The notes: generated from the sequence alone by a model not told the origin. 11,863 nt of DNA from Clostridia bacterium (GCA_029071285.1 JAIEAS010000297.1:1-11863), one strand, 5' to 3'; numbered from the stretch's first letter, positions 1 through 6,702 are shown. Numbers and translations: made by a program.

Positions 1-89
1 CTATTAAAAGTATTATTACCATTTGTGGCAAAATAATAAAGTGTCTCACCGAAATTATCCGCACTTCCTTTTGGATACGCTTTTGTAAT
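1..89. other. Unassigned left-edge stretch
   Basis: No gene can be supported here. On the minus strand one frame stays open across the stretch but has no start codon and no ribosome binding site after the glf terminator. An ATG at 22-20 begins a hydrophobic reading that leaves the window after seven codons and also lacks a Shine-Dalgarno sequence. One plus-strand frame is open from base 3 to about 104, but it runs into the terminator hairpin. The neighbouring gene continues beyond the window, so its identity cannot be told. Confidence 0.4.
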
Positions 90-114
90 AAAAAAGACGG
101 CTGAACGCCGTCTT
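90..114 (-). terminator. Intrinsic terminator after glf
   Basis: Read on the minus strand, an 8-bp stem AAGACGGC/GCCGTCTT (114-107 with 101-94) closes a 5-nt loop and is followed by a run of T (95-90). It begins 7 nt after the glf stop codon, so it terminates glf. Confidence 0.9.
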
Positions 115-121
115 ATTATTT

Positions 122-1222
122 TTAATTGAATTGTTTATCGCAAAGTTTTAGCGCGCTTGCAATAACCTCGTCCATATCGTAATACCTGTACTCACCAAGT
201 CTGCCGCCGAAAATAACCTTGCTTTCCTTATTGGCGAGTTGTTTGTACTTGTTGTAAAGTTCAGTGTTTTTTTCGTCGTTTACGGGATAATATGGCTCGC
301 CGCCTTGCTTCCACTTTGAGCTGTACTCGCGGCTGATTACCGTTTTGGGCTGAGTTCCGAATTCAAAGAATTTGTGCTCGATTATCCGTGTAAAAGGCGT
401 TTGCGAATCGGTATAATTAACTACTGCGTTGCCCTGAAAATTCGGTCTATCCAACACTTCGGTTTCGAAGCGCACCGAGCGGTACTCCAACGCTCCGAAT
501 TTATAGTTGAAATACCCGTCAATTGCGCCCGTATAAATAACCTTATCGACAAAATTAGCGAGCTCTTTCTTATTTTCAAGGTAGTCGCAATTCGGGCGCA
601 CTTCGATGCCGTCAAGCATATTTTCAACCATCTTGGTGTAACCGCCGATCGGTATGCCCTGATACAGTGCGTTATAATAGTTGTTATCGAACGTGAACCT
701 GACGGGCAGGCGATTGATAATGAACGGCGGCAGCTCACTGCAAGGTCTGCCCCACTGCTTTTCGGTATAGCCCTTGACAAGTTTTCCGTAAATATCTTTA
801 CCGACAAGCGAAATTGCCTGCTCTTCGAGATTTTTCGGCTCGGTTATTCCAGCCGCCTCGCGCTGCTCTTTGATTTTCCGTTCCGCCTCTTCGGGTGTTA
901 CCACGCCCCACATTTTATTGAAGGTGTACATATTAAAGGGTAACGAATACAGCTCGCCTTTGTAATTTGCCACAGGCGAATTTGTGTACCGGTTAAACTG
1001 CGCAAATTGATTTACGTAGTCCCAAACTTTTTTATCGTTGGTATGGAAGATATGCGCGCCGTACTTGTGGACGTTTATTCCCTCGATTTCCTCGGTGTAA
1101 ACGTTGCCTGCAATATGTGGACGCTTGTCTATAACCAAAACCTTTTTACCGTGTTTTTTTGCTTCGTGTGCAAACACGGCTCCGAAAAGCCCCGCCCCGA
1201 CGACCAGATAATCGTAATGCAT
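122..1222 (-). CDS. glf: UDP-galactopyranose mutase
   Basis: This cytoplasmic flavoenzyme interconverts UDP-galactopyranose and UDP-galactofuranose, the donor for galactofuranose in surface polysaccharides. The 366 residues match the usual full length. The N terminus carries the FAD-binding Rossmann motif GAGLFG (residues 9-14) followed by the acidic end of the second strand (VIDKR, 30-34). The family signature KYGAHIFHT lies at 53-61 and YTEKQWG at 152-158. Arginines expected to bind the substrate diphosphate occur at about 171/175 and 279 (TRIIEHK), and the C-terminal FAD-contacting segment is FGGRLGEYRYYDMD (338-351). A purine-rich GAGGA about 10 nt before the ATG supports the start. The gene has its own promoter and terminator, so it looks monocistronic. 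No glycosyltransferase or other polysaccharide gene is visible next to it. The family assignment is secure; the polymer it serves is unknown. Confidence 0.97.
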   Translation of the reverse strand: MHYDYLVVGAGLFGAVFAHEAKKHGKKVLVIDKRPHIAGNVYTEEIEGINVHKYGAHIFHTNDKKVWDYVNQFAQFNRYTNSPVANYKGELYSLPFNMYTFNKMWGVVTPEEAERKIKEQREAAGITEPKNLEEQAISLVGKDIYGKLVKGYTEKQWGRPCSELPPFIINRLPVRFTFDNNYYNALYQGIPIGGYTKMVENMLDGIEVRPNCDYLENKKELANFVDKVIYTGAIDGYFNYKFGALEYRSVRFETEVLDRPNFQGNAVVNYTDSQTPFTRIIEHKFFEFGTQPKTVISREYSSKWKQGGEPYYPVNDEKNTELYNKYKQLANKESKVIFGGRLGEYRYYDMDEVIASALKLCDKQFN

Positions 1223-1245
1223 TAGTATTGTTTCCTCTTACTGTA

Positions 1246-1274
1246 ATTGTACCATTTCACATACGAATTTGCAA
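1246..1274 (-). promoter_or_regulatory. Probable sigma-A promoter of glf
   Basis: On the minus strand TTGCAA (1274-1269) and TACAAT (1251-1246) are separated by 17 nt, a good housekeeping spacing. The -35 matches consensus at four positions and the -10 at five. A perfect short palindrome (ATTTGC, 2-nt spacer, GCAAAT; 1267-1280) overlaps the -35 and could be an operator, although it may be chance in AT-rich DNA. Confidence 0.6.
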
Positions 1275-1280
1275 GCAAAT

Positions 1281-1305
1281 AAAAAAGGACGGCGGAGCCG
1301 TCCTT
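1281..1305 (-). terminator. Intrinsic terminator after spoVAC
   Basis: A 9-bp stem AAGGACGGC/GCCGTCCTT (1305-1297 with 1293-1285, minus strand) with a 3-nt loop is followed by a T-run (1286-1281). It starts 3 nt after the spoVAC stop codon and insulates spoVAC from glf. Confidence 0.93.
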
Positions 1306-1308
1306 AAA

Positions 1309-1758
1309 TTATATAAACAAATAAACTAAACCCACTAGAACTCCCGAGAACACGCCGAACACAATTATCGCGCCGGCAACGGTAAACATTTTTGCCGCCA
1401 TTCCGTAAATGTAGCCCTCAGTCTTAAACTCGATTGCAGGTGAAGCGACGCTGTTCGCAAAGCCTGTAATGGGTACGATTGAACCCGCGCCTGCGTGTCT
1501 GCCTATTCTGTCGTACACGCCGAAGCCCGTTAAAAGGGTTCCTAAAAATATTAAAATCATTGACGTACAGCCCGCGAGTTCGTCGCCCGAGAGCCCCGCG
1601 TATTCAAGCATAAATCTTATAAACTGACCTATGCAGCAGATAAGTCCGCCGACGCCGAACGCCGCAAGGCAGTTTTTAAAATGTTTTGTGGGCGGTTCCT
1701 GCGTTTTTACATAATTAAGATAATTTTCGTTATTGTGTTTGCTTGCCCTGCCTGTCAT
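1309..1758 (-). CDS. spoVAC: Stage V sporulation protein AC (SpoVAC)
   Basis: SpoVAC is an inner-spore-membrane protein of the SpoVA channel, which takes up Ca-dipicolinic acid during sporulation and releases it at germination. The 149 residues equal the family length. After a hydrophilic N terminus (1-28), hydrophobic segments are seen near 30-50, 64-80, 93-108 (weaker) and 122-148. The family's most conserved stretch is present: GVYDRIG (80-86), then AGAGSIVPITGFANSVAS (89-106) and PAIEFKTEG (107-115). A GAGGAG sequence about 10 nt before the ATG supports the start. In typical spore formers spoVAC is followed by spoVAD and spoVAE; here the next gene is glf after a strong terminator, so this copy stands alone. 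The upstream neighbour is a dehydrogenase ending 75 nt away. I found no convincing sigma-G promoter in that gap. It could be an orphan paralogue. Confidence 0.92.
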   Translation of the reverse strand: MTGRASKHNNENYLNYVKTQEPPTKHFKNCLAAFGVGGLICCIGQFIRFMLEYAGLSGDELAGCTSMILIFLGTLLTGFGVYDRIGRHAGAGSIVPITGFANSVASPAIEFKTEGYIYGMAAKMFTVAGAIIVFGVFSGVLVGLVYLFI

Positions 1759-1833
1759 TTTTTACACGCTCCTCTTTTCCGCTTTTAATATAACTCTCCC
1801 GCTCGTCGCGGCGGGTTAAATCGTAATCTCTTT

Positions 1834-2631
1834 TCATTTTCTGTACATCCTGTCGTTGAAATAGAGCGTTACTTTTTCGGGCATAACGTGCGACATTATG
1901 CGGTACGCCGAATTTTTAAATCCGCTTGCTCTTACTACGGGAGGCTTGTCCGTATAGAGAACTTCGCAGATATCCTCCGCAACTTCCGCGGGCGACATTC
2001 CCGTCTGTTCCATATCGGCAAGCGCGGCAACCGCCTTATTCAAGCTTTGCGCGTAGGTCTTGTTCTCGTCGTCGGAATACACTTTTCTTTTAAAAGTGAA
2101 TCCCGTTGCCGTGCCGCCCGGAAGCAGTGCCGAAACTTTAATGCCGTAGGGCTTAAGCTCGTAATACGCCTCGCGCGCAAGCATTTCAAGCGCGGACTTG
2201 GAAGCGGAATAAAAACTGTCGTAAAGAATGGGCACGTCGCCGCCGATAGAACCGACAAGTATTATTCTGCCGCCTCTGTCCTTCATAAAGGGAATAGTCG
2301 CCTGCATAGCCTTCAAGGCGCCGAAAAAGTTGACGTCGAAAAGATAGCGGTAATCGCTCTCCTTTGCGTACTCTATGGGCGCAGCCATAGAAAAACCCGC
2401 ACTGTAAATAAGCGCGTCTATTCCGTATTTTTCGCCCACCATAGTTATAACGTCCGTAAGGGTGCTGCCCGCCGCAACGTCCGCTATCATATTTTTGATT
2501 TTTGCATTTTTGCAAGGCGTGCGCGAAACGTTAATTACGTTCCAGCCGCGGTTTGCAAGTCTTAAACAGGTTTCGCAGCCGATACCCGAGCTTCCGCCCA
2601 CCACAATTACCGTTGATTTATTTTTTTCCAT
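1834..2631 (-). CDS. SDR-family NAD(P)-dependent oxidoreductase
   Basis: This is a classical short-chain dehydrogenase/reductase of 265 residues, cytoplasmic and Rossmann-folded. The cofactor motif GGSSGIG is at 12-18. An SAG tripeptide (77-79) replaces the common NAG. The catalytic tetrad is visible as N101, S128 (ILVGS), Y141 and K145 (YSASK), and the post-catalytic loop is PGGTATG (171-177). SR at 37-38, after the second strand, suggests a preference for NADP(H). The C-terminal tail (about 230-265) is basic and resembles that of SDRs acting on lipid-like or bulky substrates, but the substrate cannot be read from sequence. No recognisable Shine-Dalgarno precedes the ATG, yet the Rossmann motif starts only ten residues later, so the start should be right. 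It follows the terminator of the metal transporter and has its own -10 box. No convincing terminator separates it from spoVAC. Confidence 0.93.
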   Translation of the reverse strand: MEKNKSTVIVVGGSSGIGCETCLRLANRGWNVINVSRTPCKNAKIKNMIADVAAGSTLTDVITMVGEKYGIDALIYSAGFSMAAPIEYAKESDYRYLFDVNFFGALKAMQATIPFMKDRGGRIILVGSIGGDVPILYDSFYSASKSALEMLAREAYYELKPYGIKVSALLPGGTATGFTFKRKVYSDDENKTYAQSLNKAVAALADMEQTGMSPAEVAEDICEVLYTDKPPVVRASGFKNSAYRIMSHVMPEKVTLYFNDRMYRK

Positions 2632-2659
2632 ACAGCTATTTTGGGAAAATTTTCAACTA

Positions 2660-2665
2660 ATTATA
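2660..2665 (-). promoter_or_regulatory. Probable -10 box for the SDR gene
   Basis: A perfect TATAAT lies on the minus strand (2665-2660), 28 nt before the SDR ATG and downstream of the transporter terminator. No good -35 is found at 16-18 nt, where the terminator hairpin and its T-tract sit. The predicted leader is about 22 nt and contains no Shine-Dalgarno sequence. Confidence 0.45.
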
Positions 2666-2673
2666 CGCTACTT

Positions 2674-2705
2674 AAAAATGAAAATGCGGCGCGTCTGCGC
2701 CGCAT
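2674..2705 (-). terminator. Intrinsic terminator after the ZIP transporter
   Basis: A 9-bp GC-rich stem ATGCGGCGC/GCGCCGCAT (2705-2697 with 2692-2684, minus strand) with a 4-nt loop is followed by TTTCATTTTT. It begins 3 nt after the transporter stop codon. Confidence 0.9.
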
Positions 2706-2708
2706 ATA

Positions 2709-3482
2709 TCAACCGAAAGCCAAGTCTAAAATCATCATCAAAGCAAAGCCGAGAACAACGCCCACAGTCGCTTTGATTTTTCCGCCCGAAAAGGATTCGG
2801 GAATGAGTTCGGAACAAACCACCGCCATCATCGCACCAGCAGAAAAGGAAAGCGCCCATGGCAATATTCCGTTCACAAAGCTCACCGCAAGCGCGCCCAC
2901 TACTCCGGCGACTATTTCCACTGCGCCCGAAAGCTGTCCGATAAAGAACGACTTCCATCTGCTCATACCGTTTGCCCTGAGAGGAAAGGCGACGCACATG
3001 CCCTCGGGAAAGTTCTGAATGCCTATCCCCACGGCAAGCATTATTGCCGCGACGCCCTCTACTGTTGCGCCCGAGGACAGTGCGCCGAACGCAACGCCGA
3101 TTGCAAGACCTTCGGGAATGTTATGGATAGTAACCGCTATACACATTACCGCGCTGCTGCGTTTTTTTGCATTGTCGGCAAAAAGATGTAATTTACCAGT
3201 GACTATATCTGTCACGATTATAAGTAAGCCGCCCAGCACGAAGCCGCAGGTTAAAACGAGGTAAGCGTAACGCTCCACCATTTCCATTGCGGGCATTAAG
3301 AGTGAAAAAAAAGTTGAAGCGAGCATTATTCCCGCCGCTAAGCTCATCATAAGCGAAAAGGCGGTTTTGCCCACGTTTTTACATATAAAAACAAGCAGCG
3401 AGCCCGCCGCCGTCAACGCCCAAGTGAACGTAGTTGCGATAAGAGCCTGCTGCCAGCCCGATAAATCATAAAACCATTGCAC
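2709..3482 (-). CDS. ZIP-family divalent metal transporter
   Basis: A 257-residue polytopic membrane protein of the ZIP family (GufA/ZupT-like), predicted to import zinc or another divalent cation across the cytoplasmic membrane. About eight hydrophobic segments can be traced. The two metal-site helices carry the hallmark motifs: HNIPEGLAIG at 120-129 (H120, N121, E124) and IQNFPEG at 155-161 (N157, E160). SELIPES (224-230) supplies a further family-typical glutamate. The loop before helix 4 is short and has a single histidine (HLF, about 99), unlike His-rich eukaryotic ZIPs. Translation starts at GTG: the ATG two codons downstream is out of frame, and TTGGAG sits 8 nt before the GTG. A TAAAAT box (3519-3514) about 30 nt upstream may be the -10, without a clear -35. 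The gene stands alone, between a hairpin and its own terminator. Metal specificity cannot be told. Confidence 0.93.
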   Translation of the reverse strand: MQWFYDLSGWQQALIATTFTWALTAAGSLLVFICKNVGKTAFSLMMSLAAGIMLASTFFSLLMPAMEMVERYAYLVLTCGFVLGGLLIIVTDIVTGKLHLFADNAKKRSSAVMCIAVTIHNIPEGLAIGVAFGALSSGATVEGVAAIMLAVGIGIQNFPEGMCVAFPLRANGMSRWKSFFIGQLSGAVEIVAGVVGALAVSFVNGILPWALSFSAGAMMAVVCSELIPESFSGGKIKATVGVVLGFALMMILDLAFG

Positions 3483-3544
3483 AAGTGTTTCTCCAAGTAA
3501 ATACAGTTACTACATTTTATGAAACACCTGCTTTAATTAGTGAA

Positions 3545-3571
3545 ACCGCCGCCCAGTTTTCGGGCGGCGGT
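3545..3571 (-). terminator. GC-rich hairpin after the Sel1 gene
   Basis: A perfect 10-bp inverted repeat, ACCGCCGCCC/GGGCGGCGGT with a 7-nt loop, lies 12 nt after the Sel1-gene stop codon. The T-tract on the minus strand is short (TTTCACT). On the plus strand the hairpin is followed by AT-rich sequence with a later T-run. It probably ends the Nudix-thyA-folA-sel1 operon, perhaps with incomplete efficiency. Confidence 0.7.
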
Positions 3572-3583
3572 ATTATTTAATTG

Positions 3584-4426
3584 CTATTTTTTTAATTCAT
3601 GCACTTTTTGTTGTGCATCTGAATCGCCAAGTTCCGCTGCAAGACTGTACCATTTAAGCGCAGTAGTTATATCCTTTTCAACCCCTTTGCCAAGTTCATA
3701 GCTTTCACCGAGATTAAAAGCTGCAACCTCATCCTTTTTCTGCGCCGCTTTTAAATAGCATTCGTTTGCTTTTTTCATATCAGTAGGAGTTCCGTAACCC
3801 ATTTCATAGCAGTAACCGAGATTACACATAGCACTCCGTAAACCTTGTTCGGCGGCTAAACCGAAAAGCTTAAAGGCTAAACTATAATCTTTTTCTACAC
3901 CCTCGCCATTCAAGTACGAACATGCAAGATTATATTGACCCTCACCGTCATCTTGGTCGGCTGCCCGCTTAAACCATTTTGCCGCCTCTGCGTAATTTCG
4001 CTCTACCATTTCACCATCGCCATAGATAAGCCCAAGTTCAACCTGTGCAGAAGCACAACCATTTTCAGCTGACTTTTTGTACCAGACAAGTGCTTCTTCC
4101 GCATTTTCATCTACGCCAGTTCCTGTTGCAAGACATTCTGCAACATCAAATTGAGCCTCAGCATGACCTTTTTGCGCCGCGCAAAGAAACCATTTATACG
4201 CTGTTTCCCAATCTACCTCCGTTCCTAATCCAACCGCATAGCAGTCCGCCAAAGTATATTGCGCTTCGATATGCCCCTTTTCAGCAGCAAGCTTATACCA
4301 GTAAAAAGCTTTTTTAAGGTCTACATTATCTCCGCGATCAAAAAATGAGCCGAGCTTATACATAGCATTACTATCGCCAAGCTCAGCTAATTTATTTAAA
4401 TTTTCAAAATCTTTTTCACTGTTCAT
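3584..4426 (-). CDS. Sel1-like repeat (SLR) protein
   Basis: This is a 280-residue all-helical solenoid protein made almost wholly of Sel1-like repeats, a TPR-related scaffold fold used for protein-protein contacts. Seven tandem repeats can be laid out: the first at about 21-54, then six exact 36-residue units (55-90, 91-126, 127-162, 163-198, 199-234, 235-270) with a 10-residue cap. Each unit follows the pattern A-x-x-x-LG-x-x-Y-x-x-G-x-G ... A-x-x-W/Y-x-x-x-AA-x-x-G. There is no signal peptide or membrane segment, so it should be cytoplasmic, unlike many secreted SLR proteins. It starts 5 nt after the folA stop codon without a strong Shine-Dalgarno, suggesting translational coupling, and it is the last gene of the operon. 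Its DNA looks more AT-rich than that of its neighbours. The partner and role are unknown. Confidence 0.9.
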   Translation of the reverse strand: MNSEKDFENLNKLAELGDSNAMYKLGSFFDRGDNVDLKKAFYWYKLAAEKGHIEAQYTLADCYAVGLGTEVDWETAYKWFLCAAQKGHAEAQFDVAECLATGTGVDENAEEALVWYKKSAENGCASAQVELGLIYGDGEMVERNYAEAAKWFKRAADQDDGEGQYNLACSYLNGEGVEKDYSLAFKLFGLAAEQGLRSAMCNLGYCYEMGYGTPTDMKKANECYLKAAQKKDEVAAFNLGESYELGKGVEKDITTALKWYSLAAELGDSDAQQKVHELKK

Positions 4427-4431
4427 TTCAA

Positions 4432-4926
4432 TTACTTTACTTTAAGATTTTTGTAGGTTGTAAATTTTATCTGATAGCCGTTGGTTTCCTGCGGTGCGCT
4501 TTCGTACACGAGTTCGAAGTCTGGATTTTTGTCCAGATTTTCAAAGTAAGCGTCTGCGCCGCCGACTGCGTCAACCTTGGTTACGAGTACCTCGCTGCAA
4601 TATGGAAGCAACAGCTTGTATGTCATAGCTCCTCCTATAACGAAAACCTTGTCGCTGTCGTACTTTTTTACTTCCTGCAAAAGCTCGTCAAGCGAGCTTA
4701 CCACGATGCAGCCCTCAATGGGTTCGCCGATTGCCGAAAGCACGATATTCGTGCGGTTATTCAAAGGCTTGCCGCCGGGGAAAGACTTTAATGTATTCAA
4801 GCCCATAACGACTACGTTGCCCGAAGTCGTTTCGCGGAAAAATTTCATATCGGCGGGGATAGAGAACATAAGAGAGTTGCTCTTTCCTATTCCCCACTCT
4901 TTGTCTGCGTGAAGTATCGCTTTCAT
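4432..4926 (-). CDS. folA: Dihydrofolate reductase
   Basis: DHFR reduces dihydrofolate to tetrahydrofolate with NADPH, regenerating the cofactor consumed by thymidylate synthase. The 164 residues are normal length for a chromosomal enzyme. The N-terminal substrate loop WGIGKSNSLMFSIPADMKFF (11-30) contains the catalytic acid D26. The NADPH-binding segments are present as MGLNTLKSFPGGKPLNNR (41-58) and VIGGAMTY (96-103). The gene begins 4 nt after the thyA stop codon with only a weak ribosome binding site, so translation is probably coupled to thyA. thyA-folA adjacency is classical and fits a shared thymidylate cycle. No residue change at the active site stands out, so it looks like an ordinary housekeeping DHFR rather than a trimethoprim-resistance type, though resistance cannot be judged from sequence alone. 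Confidence 0.96.
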   Translation of the reverse strand: MKAILHADKEWGIGKSNSLMFSIPADMKFFRETTSGNVVVMGLNTLKSFPGGKPLNNRTNIVLSAIGEPIEGCIVVSSLDELLQEVKKYDSDKVFVIGGAMTYKLLLPYCSEVLVTKVDAVGGADAYFENLDKNPDFELVYESAPQETNGYQIKFTTYKNLKVK

Positions 4927-4930
4927 GTTT

Positions 4931-5761
4931 TTACTCAGCTACGGGGATATCGTATTTCTTATCGTTATACTTATAGTCAACCAGCTTGAAGCTGTCGACC
5001 GTGAAATCGTAGAAATTTTTAATGCTTGTATCAACTTCGAGCTTAGGCGCTGTAAGACAGGGCATTTTTATAATTTCCTCGACTATGGGAACGTGCCTGT
5101 CGTAAATATGCGCGTCCGCTATAACGTGGACGAGCTCACCCGCTTTCAGACCCGAAACCTGCGCAAGCATAATCAACAGAACCGCGTACTGCACGACGTT
5201 CCAGTTATTTGCCGTAAGCATATCGTTCGAACGCTGGTTCAAAATTCCGTTGAGCGTGTCGCCCGAAACGTTAAAAGTCATCGAGTACGCACAGGGATAT
5301 AAATTCATTTCGTGCAGGTCGGCGAAGTTGTAGATATTAGTCATAATCCTGCGGCTTGCGGGATTGTGCTTCAAGTCGTAAAGTACCCTGTCAACCTGAT
5401 CGAACTCGCCCTCTTTGTACTTGTGCTTTATTCCAAGCTGATAGCCGTACGCCTTGCCAATCGAGCCGTTCTCATCCGCCCACTGGTTCCATATCTTTGA
5501 ATTTAAATCGTGAACGTTGTTGGATTTTTTCTGCCAAATCCATAACAGCTCGTCAATGCACGACTTGAAAAAAGTGCGCCTTATCGTAAGTATAGGAAAT
5601 TCTTCCTGCAAGTTATAGCGGTTTACTATGCCGAACTTTTTGACCGTGTGCGCCGACGTTCCGTCGCTCCACTTAGGGCGCACTTCGAGATTCGTGTCCC
5701 ATACGCCGCCGTCTAAAATCTCGCGCATATTTGAAATAAAAATTTCGTCAGCTCTGCTCAT
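4931..5761 (-). CDS. thyA: Thymidylate synthase (ThyA type)
   Basis: This enzyme methylates dUMP to dTMP using 5,10-methylene-tetrahydrofolate and releases dihydrofolate, which the adjacent DHFR recycles. The protein has 276 residues, slightly longer than the E. coli enzyme. Seen residues include the tandem arginines R137-R138 (SRRIM), the nucleophile C157 (YPCAY), QRSND (176-180) with the catalytic aspartate D180, N188, and DAHIYDRH (216-223) with the nucleotide-contacting H218 and Y220. It belongs to a divergent branch: the usual PCH is PCA, and the usual LGxPFN after the aspartate reads LTANNWN. Similar variants are familiar in clostridial and phage ThyA, so activity is expected. GAGGA a few nt before the ATG supports the start. 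It lies 11 nt after the Nudix-GNAT gene and 4 nt before folA. Confidence 0.95.
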   Translation of the reverse strand: MSRADEIFISNMREILDGGVWDTNLEVRPKWSDGTSAHTVKKFGIVNRYNLQEEFPILTIRRTFFKSCIDELLWIWQKKSNNVHDLNSKIWNQWADENGSIGKAYGYQLGIKHKYKEGEFDQVDRVLYDLKHNPASRRIMTNIYNFADLHEMNLYPCAYSMTFNVSGDTLNGILNQRSNDMLTANNWNVVQYAVLLIMLAQVSGLKAGELVHVIADAHIYDRHVPIVEEIIKMPCLTAPKLEVDTSIKNFYDFTVDSFKLVDYKYNDKKYDIPVAE

Positions 5762-5772
5762 TTTATCCTCGC

Positions 5773-6651
5773 TTATTTGTCAAGCTTCATTAAAAAATCG
5801 TCGGTAGAATACCCTTCACCCAAATCGGTTGAAACCGACTTTACTATTCTGAATCCGCAGTGTTTGCATATGCTTATTGTCTGCGCGTCGTCGTACTTAA
5901 CCGACATATAAACAGGTCTGCGCAGTACGGATAACTGTTTGGAAGTTATGCGTTTCCCGCGCGCAAATTCAAGTATGTAAAGCTTTGAAACGTAAGTGCC
6001 TTCCTGAAGGTCGGGAGAATATTGCTGTGCGGGGCAGTAAGCGTAAAAGCCCGCAACCTCGCTGTTGTAGTAAATTATCTGATAGACGTATTGCTTCGTG
6101 CGGATATTTTCAAGAATGCTTTCGTCGGACAGAAAGCGGTCTATCATATAATCGATTTGTCCGTCGGCGGTCTTTTCGTCGTAAGCTTCGTGCATTACCG
6201 ACTGCGAAATTGAACGGATTATTTCAAAATCCTTCGGCGTTGACGCGTCAACCGTTTTTATTTGTCCGTTTTTTAAAATCATTAAAAACGCTCCGTCGGC
6301 GGGCGCCCAGTCCATAGGGTCCAGATCGGCGGGGTCGAGCCACTTGTCCTCTTCGTGCACTTTGATAGTGTACTCCGACAACGGCTTGGCAAAATAAACC
6401 GAAAGAGAAATCGTGCAGTCGGAATATTCGTACTCGATAGTGTTCAAAAGCTCGCCGACTTCGATTTCAAGCTCAAGCTCTTCCCAGCACTCTCTTATAA
6501 GCGCCTGCTTGTCCGTTTCGCCCTTTTTAACCTTGCCGCCGGCAAACTCGAATTTGTGAATTACGCTTTCATTGCCGTCCGAACGGCGCAATGCCAGCAC
6601 TTTGCCGTCCTTTATTATGGCGGCGCCGACCACGTTGAAATGAGGTTTCAT
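5773..6651 (-). CDS. Nudix hydrolase-GNAT acetyltransferase fusion protein
   Basis: Two domains are joined in 292 residues. Residues 1-126 form a MutT/NudG-like Nudix domain. The box runs 39-61 with G39, E45, R53-E54 and E57-E58; the usual glycine near its end is E60, but the metal-binding glutamates are intact, so nucleotide diphosphohydrolase activity is plausible. Residues about 140-290 resemble a GNAT N-acetyltransferase (QIDYMIDRFLS, then VAGFYAY, SKLYILEFARGK and a C-terminal CGFRIVKSVSTDLG). In the acetyl-CoA loop the common RGKGIGSK reads RGKRITSK (231-238) and the following helix looks shortened, so acetyltransferase activity may be altered or lost. It heads the thyA-folA operon, suggesting a role in nucleotide-pool hygiene, which is an inference. 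The promoter places the start of transcription within a few nt of this ATG, so the mRNA may be almost leaderless. Confidence 0.85.
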   Translation of the reverse strand: MKPHFNVVGAAIIKDGKVLALRRSDGNESVIHKFEFAGGKVKKGETDKQALIRECWEELELEIEVGELLNTIEYEYSDCTISLSVYFAKPLSEYTIKVHEEDKWLDPADLDPMDWAPADGAFLMILKNGQIKTVDASTPKDFEIIRSISQSVMHEAYDEKTADGQIDYMIDRFLSDESILENIRTKQYVYQIIYYNSEVAGFYAYCPAQQYSPDLQEGTYVSKLYILEFARGKRITSKQLSVLRRPVYMSVKYDDAQTISICKHCGFRIVKSVSTDLGEGYSTDDFLMKLDK

Positions 6652-6660
6652 AGTACCTAT

Positions 6661-6689
6661 ATTTTAACATTACGGCGCTTTCAAGTCAA
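6661..6689 (-). promoter_or_regulatory. Promoter of the Nudix-thyA-folA-sel1 operon
   Basis: On the minus strand TTGACT (6689-6684) and TAAAAT (6666-6661) are separated by exactly 17 nt, matching sigma-A consensus at five of six positions each. Only 9 nt separate the -10 from the ATG of the Nudix-GNAT gene, so the transcript would begin about 2-3 nt before the start codon. Confidence 0.8.
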
Positions 6690-6702
6690 TTAAAAGCGCC
6701 GT
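6672..6702 (-). repeat. 10-bp inverted repeat overlapping the promoter (terminator or operator)
   Basis: ACGGCGCTTT/AAAGCGCCGT is a perfect 10-bp inverted repeat (6672-6681, 6693-6702) with an 11-nt loop, 31 nt after the pflB stop codon. On the minus strand it is followed by AATGTTAAAATA, not by a T-run, unlike the other terminators in this window. The -35 of the next operon lies in its loop and the spacer in its right arm. It may be an inefficient pflB terminator, a repressor site, or both. Confidence 0.75.

Noticed and set aside
1..89. Partial gene at the left edge
   Set aside because: Several frames are open over this short length, with no start, ribosome binding site or recognisable motif.
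374..943. 189-codon plus-strand open frame
   Set aside because: It is fully antisense to glf, has no ribosome binding site or recognisable domain, and glf is a certain gene.
1267..1280. Short palindrome overlapping the glf -35 as an operator
   Set aside because: Six-base arms in AT-rich DNA are too likely by chance to list as a separate site.
1798..1815. CCCGC/GCGGG hairpin between the SDR gene and spoVAC as a terminator
   Set aside because: Only 5 bp with an 8-nt loop and no T-run on the minus strand.
1888..2565. 225-codon plus-strand open frame
   Set aside because: Shadow of the SDR gene, whose catalytic residues and cofactor motif are intact on the minus strand.
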